Shown: piece after piece, positions 1 through 12,674 of the stretch
Numbering within the stretch: position 1 is the stretch's first letter
Layout: each line of letters starts with the position of its first letter
NCBI GenBank assembly: GCA_037178975.1
Contig: JASJZH010000001.1
Span: 5,688,501 to 5,752,500, forward strand
Origin: Oscheius tipulae
Taxonomy: Eukaryota > Nematoda > Chromadorea > Rhabditida > Rhabditidae
Length of the DNA: 64,000 bases
Reading direction: 5' to 3'
Translations under genes and position numbers: made by a program
The notes under the pieces: model-generated
The model's database searches: none
What the model saw: only the letters and a program-made list of their open reading frames with translations
Told to the model about the DNA's origin: nothing

Positions 1-1
1 C

Positions 2-363
2 CGAAACGAAATGGTAGAAAAGTACACTGGCGAACTGAGTGGAAGAGCTTCAGTCTGTGTGTCTGCCTCATGGCCTAAACTAGTATCCGTTGTTATACGA
101 TTATCTTCTAGAACACAACAATCTAACATAGGACGCCTCTTGCAAATTGTAAAGTGAAAATAAGAGTACCACCACTCCATTGTCTGGACCGATTCGCTAA
201 CCTTTGTCCCTTCCAGACCATCTCCTCTGGCGAGAACAGTGACGATTGCGGGCCTTGTAAAAAAAAGCCCGTGCAATTTTTTAAGGGACGTCCCTCCAGG
301 AACAACCTTTATTATATCGATCAGCTGAACGGCTCTTCGAGAGCATTAGAAAGAAGCACCTGA
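2..363 (+). CDS. 3' end of an unidentified protein-coding gene (partial)
   Basis: Two exons read well as coding: 2-148 and 217-363, joined by a 68-bp intron with a GT donor (gtaaag) and a cttccag acceptor. The frame is open from the window edge, crosses the junction in phase 0 and stops at 363. The visible tail is about 98 residues. It has an early stretch with Trp-Pro-Lys followed by a hydrophobic run, then a polar tail with a CGPC motif and a basic KKKP patch. I recognise no family. The 5' part lies outside the window, so domain context is missing. The first exon may extend beyond the edge. Confidence rests on the consistent open frame over the splice, not on homology. Confidence 0.5.
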
Positions 364-1100
364 AGTGTAAGTATTGGTTTTGTATTACAAAATATAGAGG
401 CTCAGTAGTTCAAAGTTCAAAGACAAGGCGGACCGAGTTGCACTTACTAGTCAGAGCAACGACACACCTCTGAATCTCAGAAAAACCAGCTAATCGAGTA
501 GCCGCAAGACAGCGATGAAGAAATCATAAGGGGGTAACTGATAATTTTCAAATTTGGTTGAAGGTGGTCGTAGACAGTTCATCCGACATTGCGGAGACTC
601 TCGCATTTCGAGAGACCGACGGAGAGCCCTCTGCCGGTTCAAGTAGGCTATTCTTTCATTGAAAGATTTTTTCTTTCCAGGCGCAATTGTTTGAACTGCC
701 AGAATATGATCTTTTCAAAAGTGAGCTCGAAAATCTTCACAAATTATCTTCAGCCTTCTATGTATCTTCATTCCGGTTTTTACTTTTATCCGTAACATCA
801 TTGTTCCACGAGTCTTGCCTCTATCCTCCTTCGATGTTCCCTATCTTGATGGTAATCTCCCTAACTTTGTCAAGTGGCTTCGGTAGTTCATGTATTTGTT
901 GAAGCCACATCATCTTACTTTATCATGTGCCTGAATCCTATCACATCCTTTCCAATCTTTTTATTGGTTCCACCCTCCCCCTCCTTCCAGTCTGTTAACT
1001 TTACCCCTTAATCTTGATAATAAACAGTTTAATATAGTAATAGTGACAACTATAGACAAATAGGGAGATCGGACGGCAACAGTCGAGTCTCCTTGCGTTT
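364..1100. other. Intergenic, nothing recognised
   Basis: About 740 bases between the partial gene and the 3' end of the Gly/Cys/Pro-rich gene. The open frames here are short, start inside unstructured sequence and lack splice-consistent partners. I see no RNA gene or repeat. Confidence 0.5.
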
Positions 1101-1781
1101 TTACTTTCCGGCGACGGGGTAGGCTCCAGCGGGAGGAGGAGCGGCATACGAGGCCTGAGGAGGAGGGGGAGCGGCATAAGAAGCCTGGGGAAGAGGAGGA
1201 GGAGGAGCAGCGTAACCGCCTCCACATCCGGAAGGAGCCCCGCAAGGAGGAGGAGGAGGAGGGAGGGCAGCACCGCTGAAAATGGTGATACTACAGGATG
1301 CTCAATAATAAAAGAACTAGCCCCAAGTGTCAGACTTGTGGCGTCTTTTCCGGACTCAAATCGTAATTTACTGCTATCACAATGTTCTGCAAAGTTATAG
1401 AGCAGATAAAGAGCTACAACTTTGTAGAGCATCGGGAAGGTTGAAAATGACTCTCCGACTCCATAAAATACAACTTACCAGCCTCCGCAGGGTGGAGGAG
1501 GGGCTCCGCAACCGCATCCACCACCGAGGCTGGGTAGAGAGAAGCTGGGAAGGGGGGGAAGTCCTCCACCGCATCCGCAAGGAGGTGGCGGCGGCCTGAT
1601 TGGAAGGTTGAACATTCGAGAATAAAAGGACTCACGCGCATCCGCAGCCACCTCCCAGGCTAGGAAGTCTCAATGGTGGGAGCTGGGGAAGGCTCGGACC
1701 GCAACCTCCACATCCTCCACCGCCGAAAAGGAAAGCGCTGGAGACGCCCAAGAGTGCGGAGAGAAGGATGAGACGGTTCAT
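1101..1781 (-). CDS. Secreted glycine/cysteine/proline-rich protein, cuticle or ground-like type
   Basis: Three exons on the minus strand: 1781-1636, 1595-1479 and 1275-1101, with phases that match at both junctions (438 bases, 145 residues). The start is the ATG at 1781, which begins a clear signal peptide (MNRLILLSALLGVSSA). Low-complexity blocks follow: FGGGG, repeated CGCG and CGG, runs of six prolines, and C-terminal repeats of the SYAAPPP kind ending in PVAGK. Nematode cuticle-associated and ground-like proteins share this Gly/Cys/Pro/Tyr composition, and tyrosine and cysteine would suit cross-linking in extracellular matrix. No ground-like domain with its conserved cysteines is visible, so the family name is inferred from composition. 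Intron 1 (40 bp) and intron 2 (203 bp) are canonical GT-AG. A palindromic repeat copy lies in intron 2. Confidence 0.8.
1382..1433. repeat. Palindromic ~52-bp repeat, copy 1
   Basis: Starts ATGTTCTGCAAAG, ends CTTTGTAGAGCAT; the two arms pair over about 20 bases with a short AT-rich loop. Lies in intron 2 of the Gly/Cys/Pro-rich gene. Confidence 0.75.
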
Positions 1782-1810
1782 GTCTGTATGCTTCTTCTTC
1801 AGCCTCCGAT

Positions 1811-1822
1811 GCCCTTTTATGC
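1811..1822 (-). promoter_or_regulatory. Candidate TATA box of the Gly/Cys/Pro-rich gene
   Basis: On the minus strand the sequence CATAAAAGG lies about 33 bases upstream of the ATG at 1781, so the 5' UTR must be very short. Motif only; no other core element is obvious. Confidence 0.4.
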
Positions 1823-2603
1823 CGTCCTCTGTCTGAGAAATCCCACCCCGCCTCTGAACCGGATTAGGCTGCGGCAAAGAATGTGTCCGTCTGGCAGGCG
1901 CCCATGAACTTTTGCATTCCTCGGCGCCGACGGCAGAGAAAGGAAAGTCGCTGTTGTGTTCTGTGGGGGAATGCACTGTACATGAGTCATTTGGATATCT
2001 CTAAGTGCTACGTCACCGGAAGAGAGACAGTTCGGTGACCTTGGGCATGGCTTCACCCACCACCGCGGTCCGGTAGGTCGCCTCGGGCGTAAGAAGAAAT
2101 CAGTGGGTGATAGATTGCGTAATTCTACGCAATCGTGGCAGATTGAACTCTCACAATAAGTGAAATCCCAAACGAAGCTTTGACTTCCTTATAACGTTTT
2201 GAGAGGCTCGATTCAGTGATGCACTGCAAATCTGTAACTGAATTCATACTGTAGTTTGTCAGATCATTGTAAAAGTTGGGTCTTGGCACTTAAAAGTGCC
2301 AAGAAGGTAACCAATATCTTCCTCAACTCATGGACGTTTGGCTGTTTCTCTCCCGAGAACTTGTACTCGACTTGTTATGTTCAAACAACGACTTCAAATT
2401 CAGGGAAAGCATCATTTTGAAAACTCATCTTGACAAAGACTAAGATGGCACGGTTTTTGGGGTATACAGGAACGATCTTTTCAAGAAAATAACATTACTA
2501 CAGACTACACATACTTTGGATACACTGTTAGAATACAAAAGGGTTAGATTTTGGCCCTTCCTTCCCCTTAGAATCCACCTGCTTCAGAATCAGATCTGTT
2601 GAT

Positions 2604-3011
2604 TGTTCTTCACCTTGTTAGGCCGAAAAAATTTTACGAGGCTGTAAATTTGCTAGAACAAAAATTTTAGCTGCATAAGGTGAAAAATTTTCACTTTTTA
2701 ACTTATGCAACTTATAGAATCGGGACATTTTTTTAAGTTAGCCAAAGTTAGCAGACTACCATGCGTAAATTTCCAATACCCTTGCTAAAGACTTAGTGCC
2801 GCTGCGAGCGTATACTTTACCCGCACCCATACTAGAGGTACTCTGCTAAAGCTTGAGCCATATCTAACTGCTTCGTGCAGCTAAGATGGCAAACTTCATT
2901 CCGCACCCTAATTTCTCACAATCCATCGTTTCTTTCCTTCTTTAGAAGTTTTTACAGTACATATGAAGTTTCGTTCTAGCAAATTTCCAGCCTAGCAAGG
3001 TGAAGAAGAAC
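2604..3011. repeat. MITE-like element with terminal inverted repeats
   Basis: The left end (GTTCTTCACCTTGTTAGGCC, then TTTGCTAGAAC near 2650-2660) reappears inverted at the right end at 2970-3011. The arms agree over roughly 40-55 bases with a few mismatches. The interior is AT-rich, has a second smaller inverted pair (CTTATGCA/TGCATAAG) and no coding frame. This fits a non-autonomous DNA transposon of about 408 bp; I could not see a clear target-site duplication. Confidence 0.6.
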
Positions 3012-4429
3012 CTATCTGTTTTTGTCAGAACAGACTATGGACGAAATCTACAGCACCCAAATCCGTTATCTTTTTCTCCCATCTCCCGCCAAAACCGTCT
3101 GTTCAGTCGGAAAGTTGCCATGTACTCTCACTTTTCCGCAACCAGTAACTGTCTACAGTCAAGCATCCAATCACGCTCTGACTTTGAGAGTCAACCATTT
3201 ATTTGGATACTGTATGGTGAAAAAGGGGAAAGGGGGGATAAAGTGCAGGTTCAATGTGGCGTGTCAAATGTTTACGGCATGAGGGGAGCCAGTTTGTCGG
3301 TGACAATAAGATAAGCGTGTTCAGTGTCTAATCTGAATAATCACACGATGATGGATGTTAGTTTGAGTTGGAGAGAACCCGAATCTGGACCCTGGCCACA
3401 AGATCGCCTTTCGAACAAAAACACAGCGTAACCGAAGTGGTTTCACCCTCTTCTCTTTTTACGCATCTCTCCCGATTCGACCTTCTTCCTATTACCTGAG
3501 GGCATGTGAGAGAAGGGTTCTTGTTCCGCCTGCCATTGTGTGGCTTCAGGCCCGTTTCTGAGAAAGAGATAACCTTGGGCCGATGGGGACACGTGTCCCT
3601 GATCGGGGGGGGAGAGACAGTGTTTTGTAAGAGACGAGACTGGTCTTCAGAGGGATTGGGACAGGGAACAGAGAAATCCAGAGAGAATGTAATCAGAGTT
3701 CAAAAAAGTAATACCGAACTCTCATGGGACAGGGAACTTGGCACATAGAACGAACACACAAAAAAGAGACAAAGAAAGATAAAACGAATGGAATGTAAAC
3801 ACTTTCGATATGATAGAAGCACTACAGACGGGGAACATGGAAATAGGAAATAGACTTATTGGCTCATAGAACTCGGAAAACAGCAAAGAACAGGATGAGC
3901 TGAGAAAATCGGCAATGGCTAGGACAGAGGGGTGCTTTCAGAAAGAAGACATGGATAAAGAGGCCAGGGTACACGAAAAGTTGGACACAACACAGAGGAC
4001 GTTTGGGACAATGAGACAAGAAACAAAGCTCAAGGAACATGGGAATGGTAAAACGTTGGACAAGAGAACTCAGAAAAACTAGTCCGAGACGAGAACTACA
4101 AAAAATAAAAGACAGTAAAGCGTACAGGGCTTTTACGCCTGTAGCCGTGAAACTTTCGTAAGTTACAGAAGGGGGAAGGCTTCTGAACAGCTTCAGTCTT
4201 CGCGAATGGCAGTCCCTGTTGTACTCTTATAATCTCGAATTGTTCGGAACTCGGCTGAAAACTAAGGAAAGCAAGCAAACGTCTAAAAACTCATGGGAGA
4301 AGTAACTCTACTATTTGTCCATCTCTGTCAGAAAGAAATTTGGGCGCTGGATCAGAGCACTATCAATCTTCGTTAGTGGCTTGAGCCCAAGGAGCCAAGA
4401 AGACCGAGCACGGACCCCATCTTTCGATG

Positions 4430-4845
4430 GCTGCTATAAGTGGCGGATTCACGAGCACGAGCCGTCCTTTTGCCGTCTCTTCACCATAACAAAACGCAGA
4501 AAATCAGTGTGGCACTACTGTTCGCAATGCCAAGCTGTTTCTGTCTACTGTGTGAGAAAGTAATGTTTGCTTCCTGTTTGTTTGCTAGAATCATCGGCAA
4601 CTTATCGCGCTTTCGCTTTTCACTTGTAACTCGATTTCGAATCCTTTAGTCTATCAATAGCTTCTTGACAGGAACATCGTCTCAGACTCTTCTCCACTGC
4701 CAGCAAACATTACTTTCTCAAACAGCAGACAGAAACAGCCTGACATTGCCAGCAGTAGTGCCACACACATTTTCCGCGTTTTGTCACGGTGAAGAAACGG
4801 CGAAAAGGACAGCTAGCTCATGAATCCGCCACTGGCTAGCAGCCA
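4430..4845. repeat. Long inverted repeat (foldback element)
   Basis: The left arm 4430-4571 and the right arm 4701-4845 are reverse complements over about 140 bases with scattered mismatches; for example TGGCGGATTCACGAG at 4441 matches CTCATGAATCCGCCA at 4818-4832. The ~130-base spacer has no coding frame. The transcript would form a long hairpin. The open frames across the left arm are probably accidental. Confidence 0.7.
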
Positions 4846-4971
4846 TTAAACTTCATCTCTCCTTATCAGAATAACCGAGAATAATTCATAGAAACTCTAC
4901 TCATCACACATGTGGTTGCACAAAGTAAGATGACTGATTCGGGAAACGTACAGACAAGAAAAGGTGGTCAT

Positions 4972-7258
4972 TTAGAACGGCTTCATGTCGATGGGCTCAT
5001 CGACCGGAGCCTCCACAGTGACCTGAAGAGCCTGTTCCTCCTCGGAGGTCTGCTGCTGAAGGAGCTGCTCTTCGGGGACCGGATACAGAGGATAGGCAGG
5101 CATCTGACTGTTCCAGTCTTCGTAAGAGACTCCCTCGATCGGGTAATAGGCCATCGTGGTCTGAACACAAGATAAAACTAGGAAGGTGAGAGACTCTACC
5201 TCCTGAGAAGGATAGTTGTACCAGACCGTGGGATCATAGTTCCAGCCGGTCAGAGGCGTGCAGCCGAGATAGTTCGGGTAGAGCGGCATCTGCATGGCAG
5301 CCGTACCGATCTGCATGTTGTGAACTGAAAAGAGAGCAGCTAAATTGGGTAATGAAGGAACTCACTGCCAAGGAGCTGAGTCTCCTGCATGCTGGTGAAC
5401 TCAGGGGTGGTAGGGCCTTCGAACTGAAACCATAGTCATTGAACTGTTACGTCAATATGATCTTTTGTTATGTCCCTTTGGGGTGGATTTTTCGGATATT
5501 TCGCTCATGACACCCTTGCCTGTTCATGTCAGACTGACATTGGTCCATATTGTTCAAATCTAAGTGCTAAGTGCGGGTCAAGAAAGTCTAGATCCTCTGT
5601 CATCTGTTCTGTCAACGCTTACCAGGAAGCAGATAGCTGCTTTCTGATGTAAGTGACTCATTATAAGACTACCTTTCGAGATTTCTGCGTATGACCGCAA
5701 GCTTCGAGCAGGATCTTCTAATCTCTTTGTAAGATTACATCTGCTATAATACTTCCATGGCTAAAGGCGGACCAGAAATCCACCAAAGCCAGCTGACCTA
5801 TGGAAGAATCCGCTGTGTGTCAAGCCGAATCCGCAGCGAGTCTATCTCTTGAAGGACACAATTCCCAATCTGTGGTAAGGGACAAAGAAGATTACCAAGT
5901 TAGAAAAACAGCGGTCTACATGAGTGATGCCACGACCAGTGATAGGCAAAGTGTCAGTCAAGACGAAATCAGTAAATGATTGAGGCTCTGATTCATTGTT
6001 TAGAGCTGCTCTTCCAATCAATGAACCCACAACAGTAGCTTCACTGTCAGGTGCCAAAATATAAACAATTGGGCCCCCGATTAGGGTTACCCTCCTCCTA
6101 TTCGATTACAGTTAGGTGTCGCATTCTTCCCAACTCACCATCATGTTTCCAAAGTTGGGACGCTTGCGAGCTTTGTAGCCGCGGGGACGACGCCGAAATG
6201 CTCCCTCCTCCATGAGGAACTCGCAGTTGTCGGAGATGGTCCACTTATGTCCCTTGCGACCGCGCTCTCCGGCATCTTTGGGCAGCTTGACGAAACAGTC
6301 GTTCAGTGAGAGATTATGTCGAATCGAATTGCGCCAGCCGGCGTACTCTCCACGGAAAAACTCAAAATTCTCTTGAAGATAGGTGTAGATCTCGGCCAGA
6401 GTAGCCTTTCGATCTGGGCGCTTCTGCAACGCGACATTTTGTTTTGGAAAAAATGACAAAACCCACGTGGATGGCCATGGCAATGAGAGCAATGTAGCTG
6501 AAGGGAGGCTTCTCCTGCCGCTTGATTCCTCGCTTCTTTCCTTTCCGACTAGGAACGGGCAGAGCCTGAAATCTTCAAGAATAAGAAAAATGCGACCTTA
6601 TTGACCGCAGCGGCTTCAGGCATGGGAGAGGAGGTGGAATGGTCTGTGAGGAGAGGGCGGTACCGAGGTATGGTCCGACGATGACAAAATGGATACATTC
6701 CATTTTTGGAAAAAAATGGTTGGAGCATAGCTTGCAATCCATTTCAATTGCGACACCCAAATTTGAAGGATATGATGATCAAAGTAAAGTTACAAAAGCC
6801 CCTGGAGTTGCTTCTGAGAGTGTCAGAAAGACACAAAATTTGAGTAAAAAGCCAATATCGGAACCCAGAACCTGCTGACAATGAACCGCGGACAATTGAA
6901 GCAAGCCGGATCATAAAAATCTAACACTGTATTACCCAGGAATAGTTTTAAGATACAGAAAGAATGGCAAACTCACATCTTCTTCGTCAAGATCCTCATG
7001 TTTCAGAGCCAGCGGTTCCAAGACGTTGGCCAACGATGCATAAGGCAGATCACTAAACTTATTGAATTGTTGGTAAGGGAGACGGCTATTTCTCTAAACA
7101 AACCCACGTAAACTATACACCAGCTTCTACATGTAAACTATAAACCAGGCACTCTTCTCCTTTCCGTCGGACATACTCACCGTTTTGTCCCCTCTCCCCT
7201 AAGTAGACAGTATAACCTACTTCTTCAAGTCGCAGAGCTGGTGTCCGATGGCGTCCAT
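4972..7258 (-). CDS. let-381: FoxF-type forkhead transcription factor (LET-381 ortholog)
   Basis: Exons in minus order: 7258-7221, 7052-6977, 6565-6467, 6423-6139, 5423-5366, 5324-5200 and 5160-4972 (870 bases, 289 residues); phases agree at every junction. The forkhead domain spans about residues 60-160: [15 protein letters not shown], then the recognition helix core [25 protein letters not shown] and the FoxF-like tail [16 protein letters not shown]. The domain is split by one intron inside helix 1. The C-terminal part is Tyr/Pro/Gln/Glu-rich and looks like an activation region. FoxF factors bind DNA in the nucleus and pattern mesoderm; in C. elegans LET-381 acts in mesodermal lineages. The start at 7258 is the first in-frame ATG I can justify, but the frame is open upstream, so the N-terminus may be longer. 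A possible alternative exon at about 6600-6650 breaks phase and was left out. Confidence 0.88.
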
Positions 7259-10200
7259 AGGCGAGAGTGACGGGGGCGGACCACCGTATCCCTTGGTGAG
7301 AGAATGAGAGGGCGCTGACGGAGCAGAGGCAATTTGAGGAATGATATGGATTCTAAATGTTTTCCCTAACAGTAAGGATTCCATGCTACCTGGTACTTCG
7401 TGTGTCTAGCTATCACTCTATGACTGTCCTGCTAGTTTTCTTCCTTTTGATCCGGATAGTTCAACAGACTTTCTCGACTACCGGAGTAGATTCCTCCAAT
7501 TACTCTCTTTTATCTATGCTCCTGACAATTAAATTTTCTCTACTACCGGAAGGTTCTGTTTTGTCAAGTCAAGGATAGTGATGGTCATGACCATCTTCTG
7601 TCTCTCTCCGGATGATCTCTCTTATTTCTGTTCAATTTTGACAGGTCGATTGACAAGTCGCTTAATGAGGGAACAGTCATGTTCTAGTTACTGTCTCTTT
7701 ACAGCCAAAAAGCTCTCCGTCCTTCTCAAAAGTTCTGTGCTACCAAATCTTGGACAGAGTGTTCCCGGATCTGTTTTACTTAGTCTAGATGGTCTCTCTG
7801 TCTAGAAATCAAAGTCCTTGTCAAGATCCTTTACGTATAGTTTTTTCCGCATTTGTTTAGTCTCATCATGATCCAATCAGCTCCCATGAGTAAGCCCTCT
7901 CCCTCGCATTTGCGTTGAGTAACAAACAGTCTGGCCTTCATCGACTCATTACAGTCCCCAGAAGCAATCGGGTAATCAGATCCATCCGCACTTTGGCACA
8001 ATAGCTTACATGGCCAGGGTGCCAAGGGTCTCGGGAGTGCTTGCGCAACTCGTGACTGTTAACTGAGAAGGGAGCAACTGTTCCCTAGCCACCTTGGTTT
8101 TAGTATCTTGGTGGGACTGGATGGAAAAGCACAGGAGAGATGTGACAAGTTCGCTAGTTATACCATACTTTGACGATCTTGGGATACTAGTCTGATCGAA
8201 CAACGGTACATTCTAGTACCCTGTAGATACCTGACTGACAAAGACTGTCGTCTGTTTCCAGTGCCAGTAGCTTCCATCTTCTGAACAGTATTCGGTTTTT
8301 GATAGTTCAGTTACGACTTCAAGTACTCATTTCAGATAAGAACTCCATTCCATCCATTATGTGGAAACTGGTACAATACCCTGTCTGGTTAAGTCAAATT
8401 GCGATGTAAACGATTCGATACTCTTGGTCAAGAACTATACCAAGCACCGTCTTGACAGCATTGAGAATATCAAAGACTGCTTATTCGTGATTACTGTAAT
8501 TTCGTTGCAAGACTTTCACACTCTACCTTTAGAAAGTTATTTCCTGCCGCTATTCAACTTCAGTTTCATTGAAATCGATAGGAACAATATGTTTTGTTCT
8601 CTCCCGATCTGACCCCATTAGGAGCTGGCTCGTAGTTTATAACAATCGAGATTAGCAGCCCTGGCCAGCCAAGCTACCGTAGTCTGGCTTCTGCACAACA
8701 CGTGTGCTCACTTAGAGAGAGGGGGACTCCAGCCAATTGGCAACAAATGGAATGATCAACTGGCTGACAGTCGTGTGTAGCATAAATCGACTGACGCCAA
8801 ACAGTTGGACGGCGCGAAATTGATGTCGCGTGCGCGAGACATTTATTGGCCAAGATCAATTGACCTAAAGGGCTACCGACTCATCAAATCTAGTGGTGGG
8901 AAGATGCACATTTTCATTCTGAATCACAATACAAGATCAAAGGACATGAGTCGTCTGAATCGGCCCTCACTCTTCTTGGCATTGGTTCCCTCTCCGTCGA
9001 AATGCTTCGAGACGCCGCTGCCTCTGGATGAAAAGATTAGGAGAGTTAGGCAAAGACGTACCCAGCCTGGGTGGTGGCAAGAAGGGAGAAGAGAAGAACA
9101 AAGAGAAGGAATAGTCTCATTTCTTGTAATCCTTTCTATCTCCTCCTGTTATATACGCGGGGTCAGTCACATGCTCTGGTATCAACTATGTTCGTGTCTC
9201 GGTCAGAGAGTAACAGAAAGTGACATATTGTTCCTGTGATGACTTCAATATGCTCAAAGATATGTCTACTAGTCTTCTTCCAACGAAAGGTGAGACCAAG
9301 CAAGTCCCGGAGTTGGACCCTGACCCCGCAACACTGACACTGCGCAAGGGAGGCAAAACCGCGGCTTGAAATTTGTAGTCCTATAGCACAATCGCCGTTT
9401 GGCGCTGAGATAACTGTATCATGTTGTAGATCGAAGATAGTACGGGTGCGGTAATTTCAATGCTGTATATCCTTAATTATAAGAGGCAAAGCAGTCAGCG
9501 ATTTCCACGATATGTCTCGTGAAGAGCTATCAAATGGCGTAAAAATCTACAACCTGTATAGAACATAACTGTTTGCAAAGAGTATCAAATGACAATTCGG
9601 TTTTTAAAGTAAAAGATTGTCTTCAATACGACTGTAAGCACTAAGCTCGAAGCTGACTTCTTGGACCCGAAAAAGTTGGTCAAAGAGACCTCCTCACCCT
9701 CTATCAATCCATGAAAATCAGTTCCCCAAATATCGCTGGGCATGTGACTCTTTTAAAAAAAGCTCCGTGACCAGTATGATGAATTGTTCCAGGCTGCGGC
9801 AGCTTGTGTCATTATTTGTCCAGAAAGCACAAACACACAGCACGCGTTTCATTGATAAAATCTCAAGAATTATGTAGAAGTGAATTGGCGGGATATTTGA
9901 ATAAGAGAGAGAGAGAGAGAGTGCGAAAATGACACGGTAGGTTCATATTATGGGGCGGAGAGGAGAGAAAATTGTAGAAAAAAGTGGATCACAGGCAGCT
10001 GACTGAGGGGCAAAAGTATATCACACGGAACATGAGGGACCTACCGCTCTTCTTCCAAAGTTGCCAGAATCCGCAATCACGTACCGGCTGGTTTCGGTTC
10101 CAAAATGACGTCTTTCATATTTTTTGAGCCTACAAATTTGTTGGCCACATTGAAAAGCTGCAAAATGTCATCTTGGGCACGAAAATAGCAAGTACGTAAT

Positions 10201-10293
10201 GCCGTGCCAGTAGCATTTGGAGAGTCGCGGAAATGAACTAGACAAGGTACCAGTTTCGAAAGGAGAGAGAGAGAGAGAGATGAAGAGTCAGTG
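7259..10293. other. Gene-poor intergenic stretch with GA microsatellites
   Basis: About 3 kb. The longest frame (8805-9239, plus) has no recognisable domain and unlikely composition. (GA)n runs occur at 9905-9921 and 10263-10280. Regulatory DNA of the forkhead gene could lie in the first part, but I can name no element. Confidence 0.5.
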
Positions 10294-11134
10294 CTATCGG
10301 AAGTGGTAGCCCAGAGGCTGGTTGTAGAATATGTAACGGAATAAGCTATGGACGTGATAGGCTCCAGGAATGAAGAACAAGAAGCCAGCGAAGAGAAAAA
10401 CGTAGCCGTTTTCGCCTAAATTTGGTTACAAACAAAATTCAAAAAAGATACCTTGTGTTTTGATGAGTTCCAAGACTCCTAGAATGAGGATGACAGTTCC
10501 GGCGACTGTCAAGGCTACAGATCCTAGTATCACTTTCAGGTTTCGTCGAATCTGCGGGTCGTTGCAGAGGCCTCTGTAACAGTTTTTCAAGATGTGTCAT
10601 GAAATCCAAAGATGAAAGTTTCCTCTGGCTTCTGACAGAAACAGGCTGACTAAAATACAGTCAGTCCGATTGGCATTGCCAATGTAACAGATATATTTTG
10701 ACAATATCTCTTTCCAAAAGACTTTCAGAGGGTTGCAATGTCTCCCTAATGACTCATGTTTACCTCGTCTTAACAGTTTACCCGATTTCAATGATTGTGT
10801 AGTCTGATCTTAAGCAGAACCTCTCCGAATACCAGGCTGTAAAAGCGGCCAAAAAACTCACTTGGCTTTGTTCTCCTGCGGCCTGCCAGGCTCATAAATA
10901 GGCGGTGGACTGGCTCCCGGATAGACTCCCTAAATTGGGATCTATTTGTCAGCTGCTGACCACCCGGGGTTACCTGGGAAACGGTAGGCGAGTGGGGACA
11001 TCTCTCCACATCCTCGTCATCGTCTATTTGATCGGGGATGATTAGCTGAAATTTCAAAATTAAATATAATAGAAGGGATATCTCACATTCTGTCCCTGTG
11101 AGATATTCCGCTGATGTCCGGGCAGACTGGGCAT
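10294..11134 (-). CDS. TMEM134/TMEM230-family membrane protein
   Basis: Five exons: 11134-11087, 11045-10974, 10929-10862, 10573-10452 and 10415-10294, all phase-consistent (432 bases, 143 residues). The N-terminal half is polar and acidic (DQIDDDEDVE). Two hydrophobic helices follow: one around ILGSVALTVAGTVILILG and one around FLFAGFLFFIPGAYHV. The FIPGAYHV motif followed by a Tyr-rich tail is the hallmark that led me to the TMEM134/TMEM230 (DUF872) family, small endomembrane proteins of poorly defined function. Length fits the family. TTTCAG ends three bases before the ATG, a good spliced-leader acceptor, so the ATG at 11134 is likely the true start. TMEM134 is a better match than TMEM230 by the C-terminal motif, but that is a judgement by eye. 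Confidence 0.75.
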
Positions 11135-11751
11135 GATCTGAAAGAGAGAAAGGTAAGGGCGAGCTAGAATATTCAAAAAGGAGCCCAGGTTCCAGGCGGG
11201 GAGGCGGAAATGGAAGGAATGAGTAATGTTATTTCTCAATGACATGTCATAAGAGAAATTGAGATGTTAATTGACAAGATTCGCCCTAGTAAAAGGCCAT
11301 AAAAGCGAATGTTGACAGGGCAGGCGCGTAATTCTCCCCCGGGTTCAGGCCTGACGGTCGACTCTCTTGGCAAGCGTTCAAAAGGACCGCTTCGCGTGAC
11401 CGCGACGCGTCCCTCAGCTGATCGAGATAGATCTGATGAGGCTTGAAATGTGGACAAAATATGATCATGGTTCCTAAAAAAGAGTATAGAGGACTGTGGA
11501 ATGCGGTAGCCGAACCCATCTCGTGCAACTTGACCGCTGCGCGATGGCACTGATAAGAGCAGAACGAAAAGGTTTCTTGACAGACGGTGACAGATTCGAA
11601 CCAGGGCTAGTAAAAATTCTAAAACCCAAGGAAATGTTAGAAATTATCTGAAAGAACCGCCAGGATTCTGACTGATTTCCAATAGTAGCGCACCTTTGTA
11701 CTCATCTTCCATCTCGGCTATCAGGTTCAAGACGACAAGCCCCAGTTTTTC

Positions 11752-11804
11752 TATGTTCTACAAAGTTGTAGCCCTCGATCAGATCTACAACTTTGTAAAG
11801 CATC
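11752..11804. repeat. Palindromic ~52-bp repeat, copy 2
   Basis: ATGTTCTACAAAGTTGTAG at the left arm, CTACAACTTTGTAAAGCAT at the right, with a GATCAGAT loop. Intergenic, between the TMEM134-like gene and the galectin. Confidence 0.8.
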
Positions 11805-12674
11805 GCTAAGCTGGAAAATAGGATCTTGAATACAAAAATTGCCCCACAAGTGCATAACTAATTGAAACCCATCTGTAGGAGACAAAAGTAAAGTGTTTCG
11901 CTGTACTGAACACAAGCTTGTTGTTCCTTGTGTTTACCACGATTCTGCATAATGTTCGAGAAGCTCAAAACAGGACTTTGAGAAATAAGAAAACATTTCT
12001 TGCAGTTCTGTCGAAATTGCTCAAGTAACAAAAACAAAAAAGGACAGTTGTCCTTTACGATAGTGGTCAACAGCCTGTGTTTTCCCATAAATACGAGAAT
12101 AGGAAAAAAAGACCAAAAGTCTACGTTTCTCAAAAGCGAGATTCGATAGTCATAAAGAGACTTTACAGCCCGGTCGAAGCCCGTAGGGGTCATAAAGATG
12201 ATGTTGATTTGTCGTGCTCTCGCTCAATTCACTCTGCATGAAAACTGGTTGTTCTGTATTGAGAGAGACAGGATGAGTCAGGCTGGAGAAGGAGGGATTC
12301 GGACAAAACATAGAAGGACGCGTGACCGGGAGAGTGTAAAAGAGACGTCTCCTGGAGTCTGTGATGAGGACAAACAATAACTTTGAGGGCAAATAGTAGA
12401 ATCTCTCTCACGGCCCAGCTGACAATAGGCGCTGGAAATTACCGCCGGAACGGAGGACACAGTATGAACTGTACCAAACAGACCGCGACTAATAGTGGGA
12501 AATGAACTGAATTCTGGTGGGGAGAGACACGTCTGCTAGTCAAAATACCTTGAAGAAGTGAAGGAATGGGCCAGCCAGGGGCTTACCCCTATATATCTTC
12601 GTGGGCACTATCTTCGTGTATTATGGTAAACCATCTAAATTCACTTATTTTCTGGGGAGGGGCGTGCGAGTCTG

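Noticed and set aside
3000-3314. 104-residue plus-strand frame
   Set aside because: Begins inside the right terminal repeat of the MITE-like element and shows no recognisable protein features.
6600-6650. Possible extra exon of the forkhead gene ending in PEAAAVNK
   Set aside because: Its start phase does not match the upstream exon; direct splicing from 6977 to 6565 keeps frame.
8805-9239. 144-residue plus-strand frame in the intergenic region
   Set aside because: No domain, no splice partners and unlikely composition.
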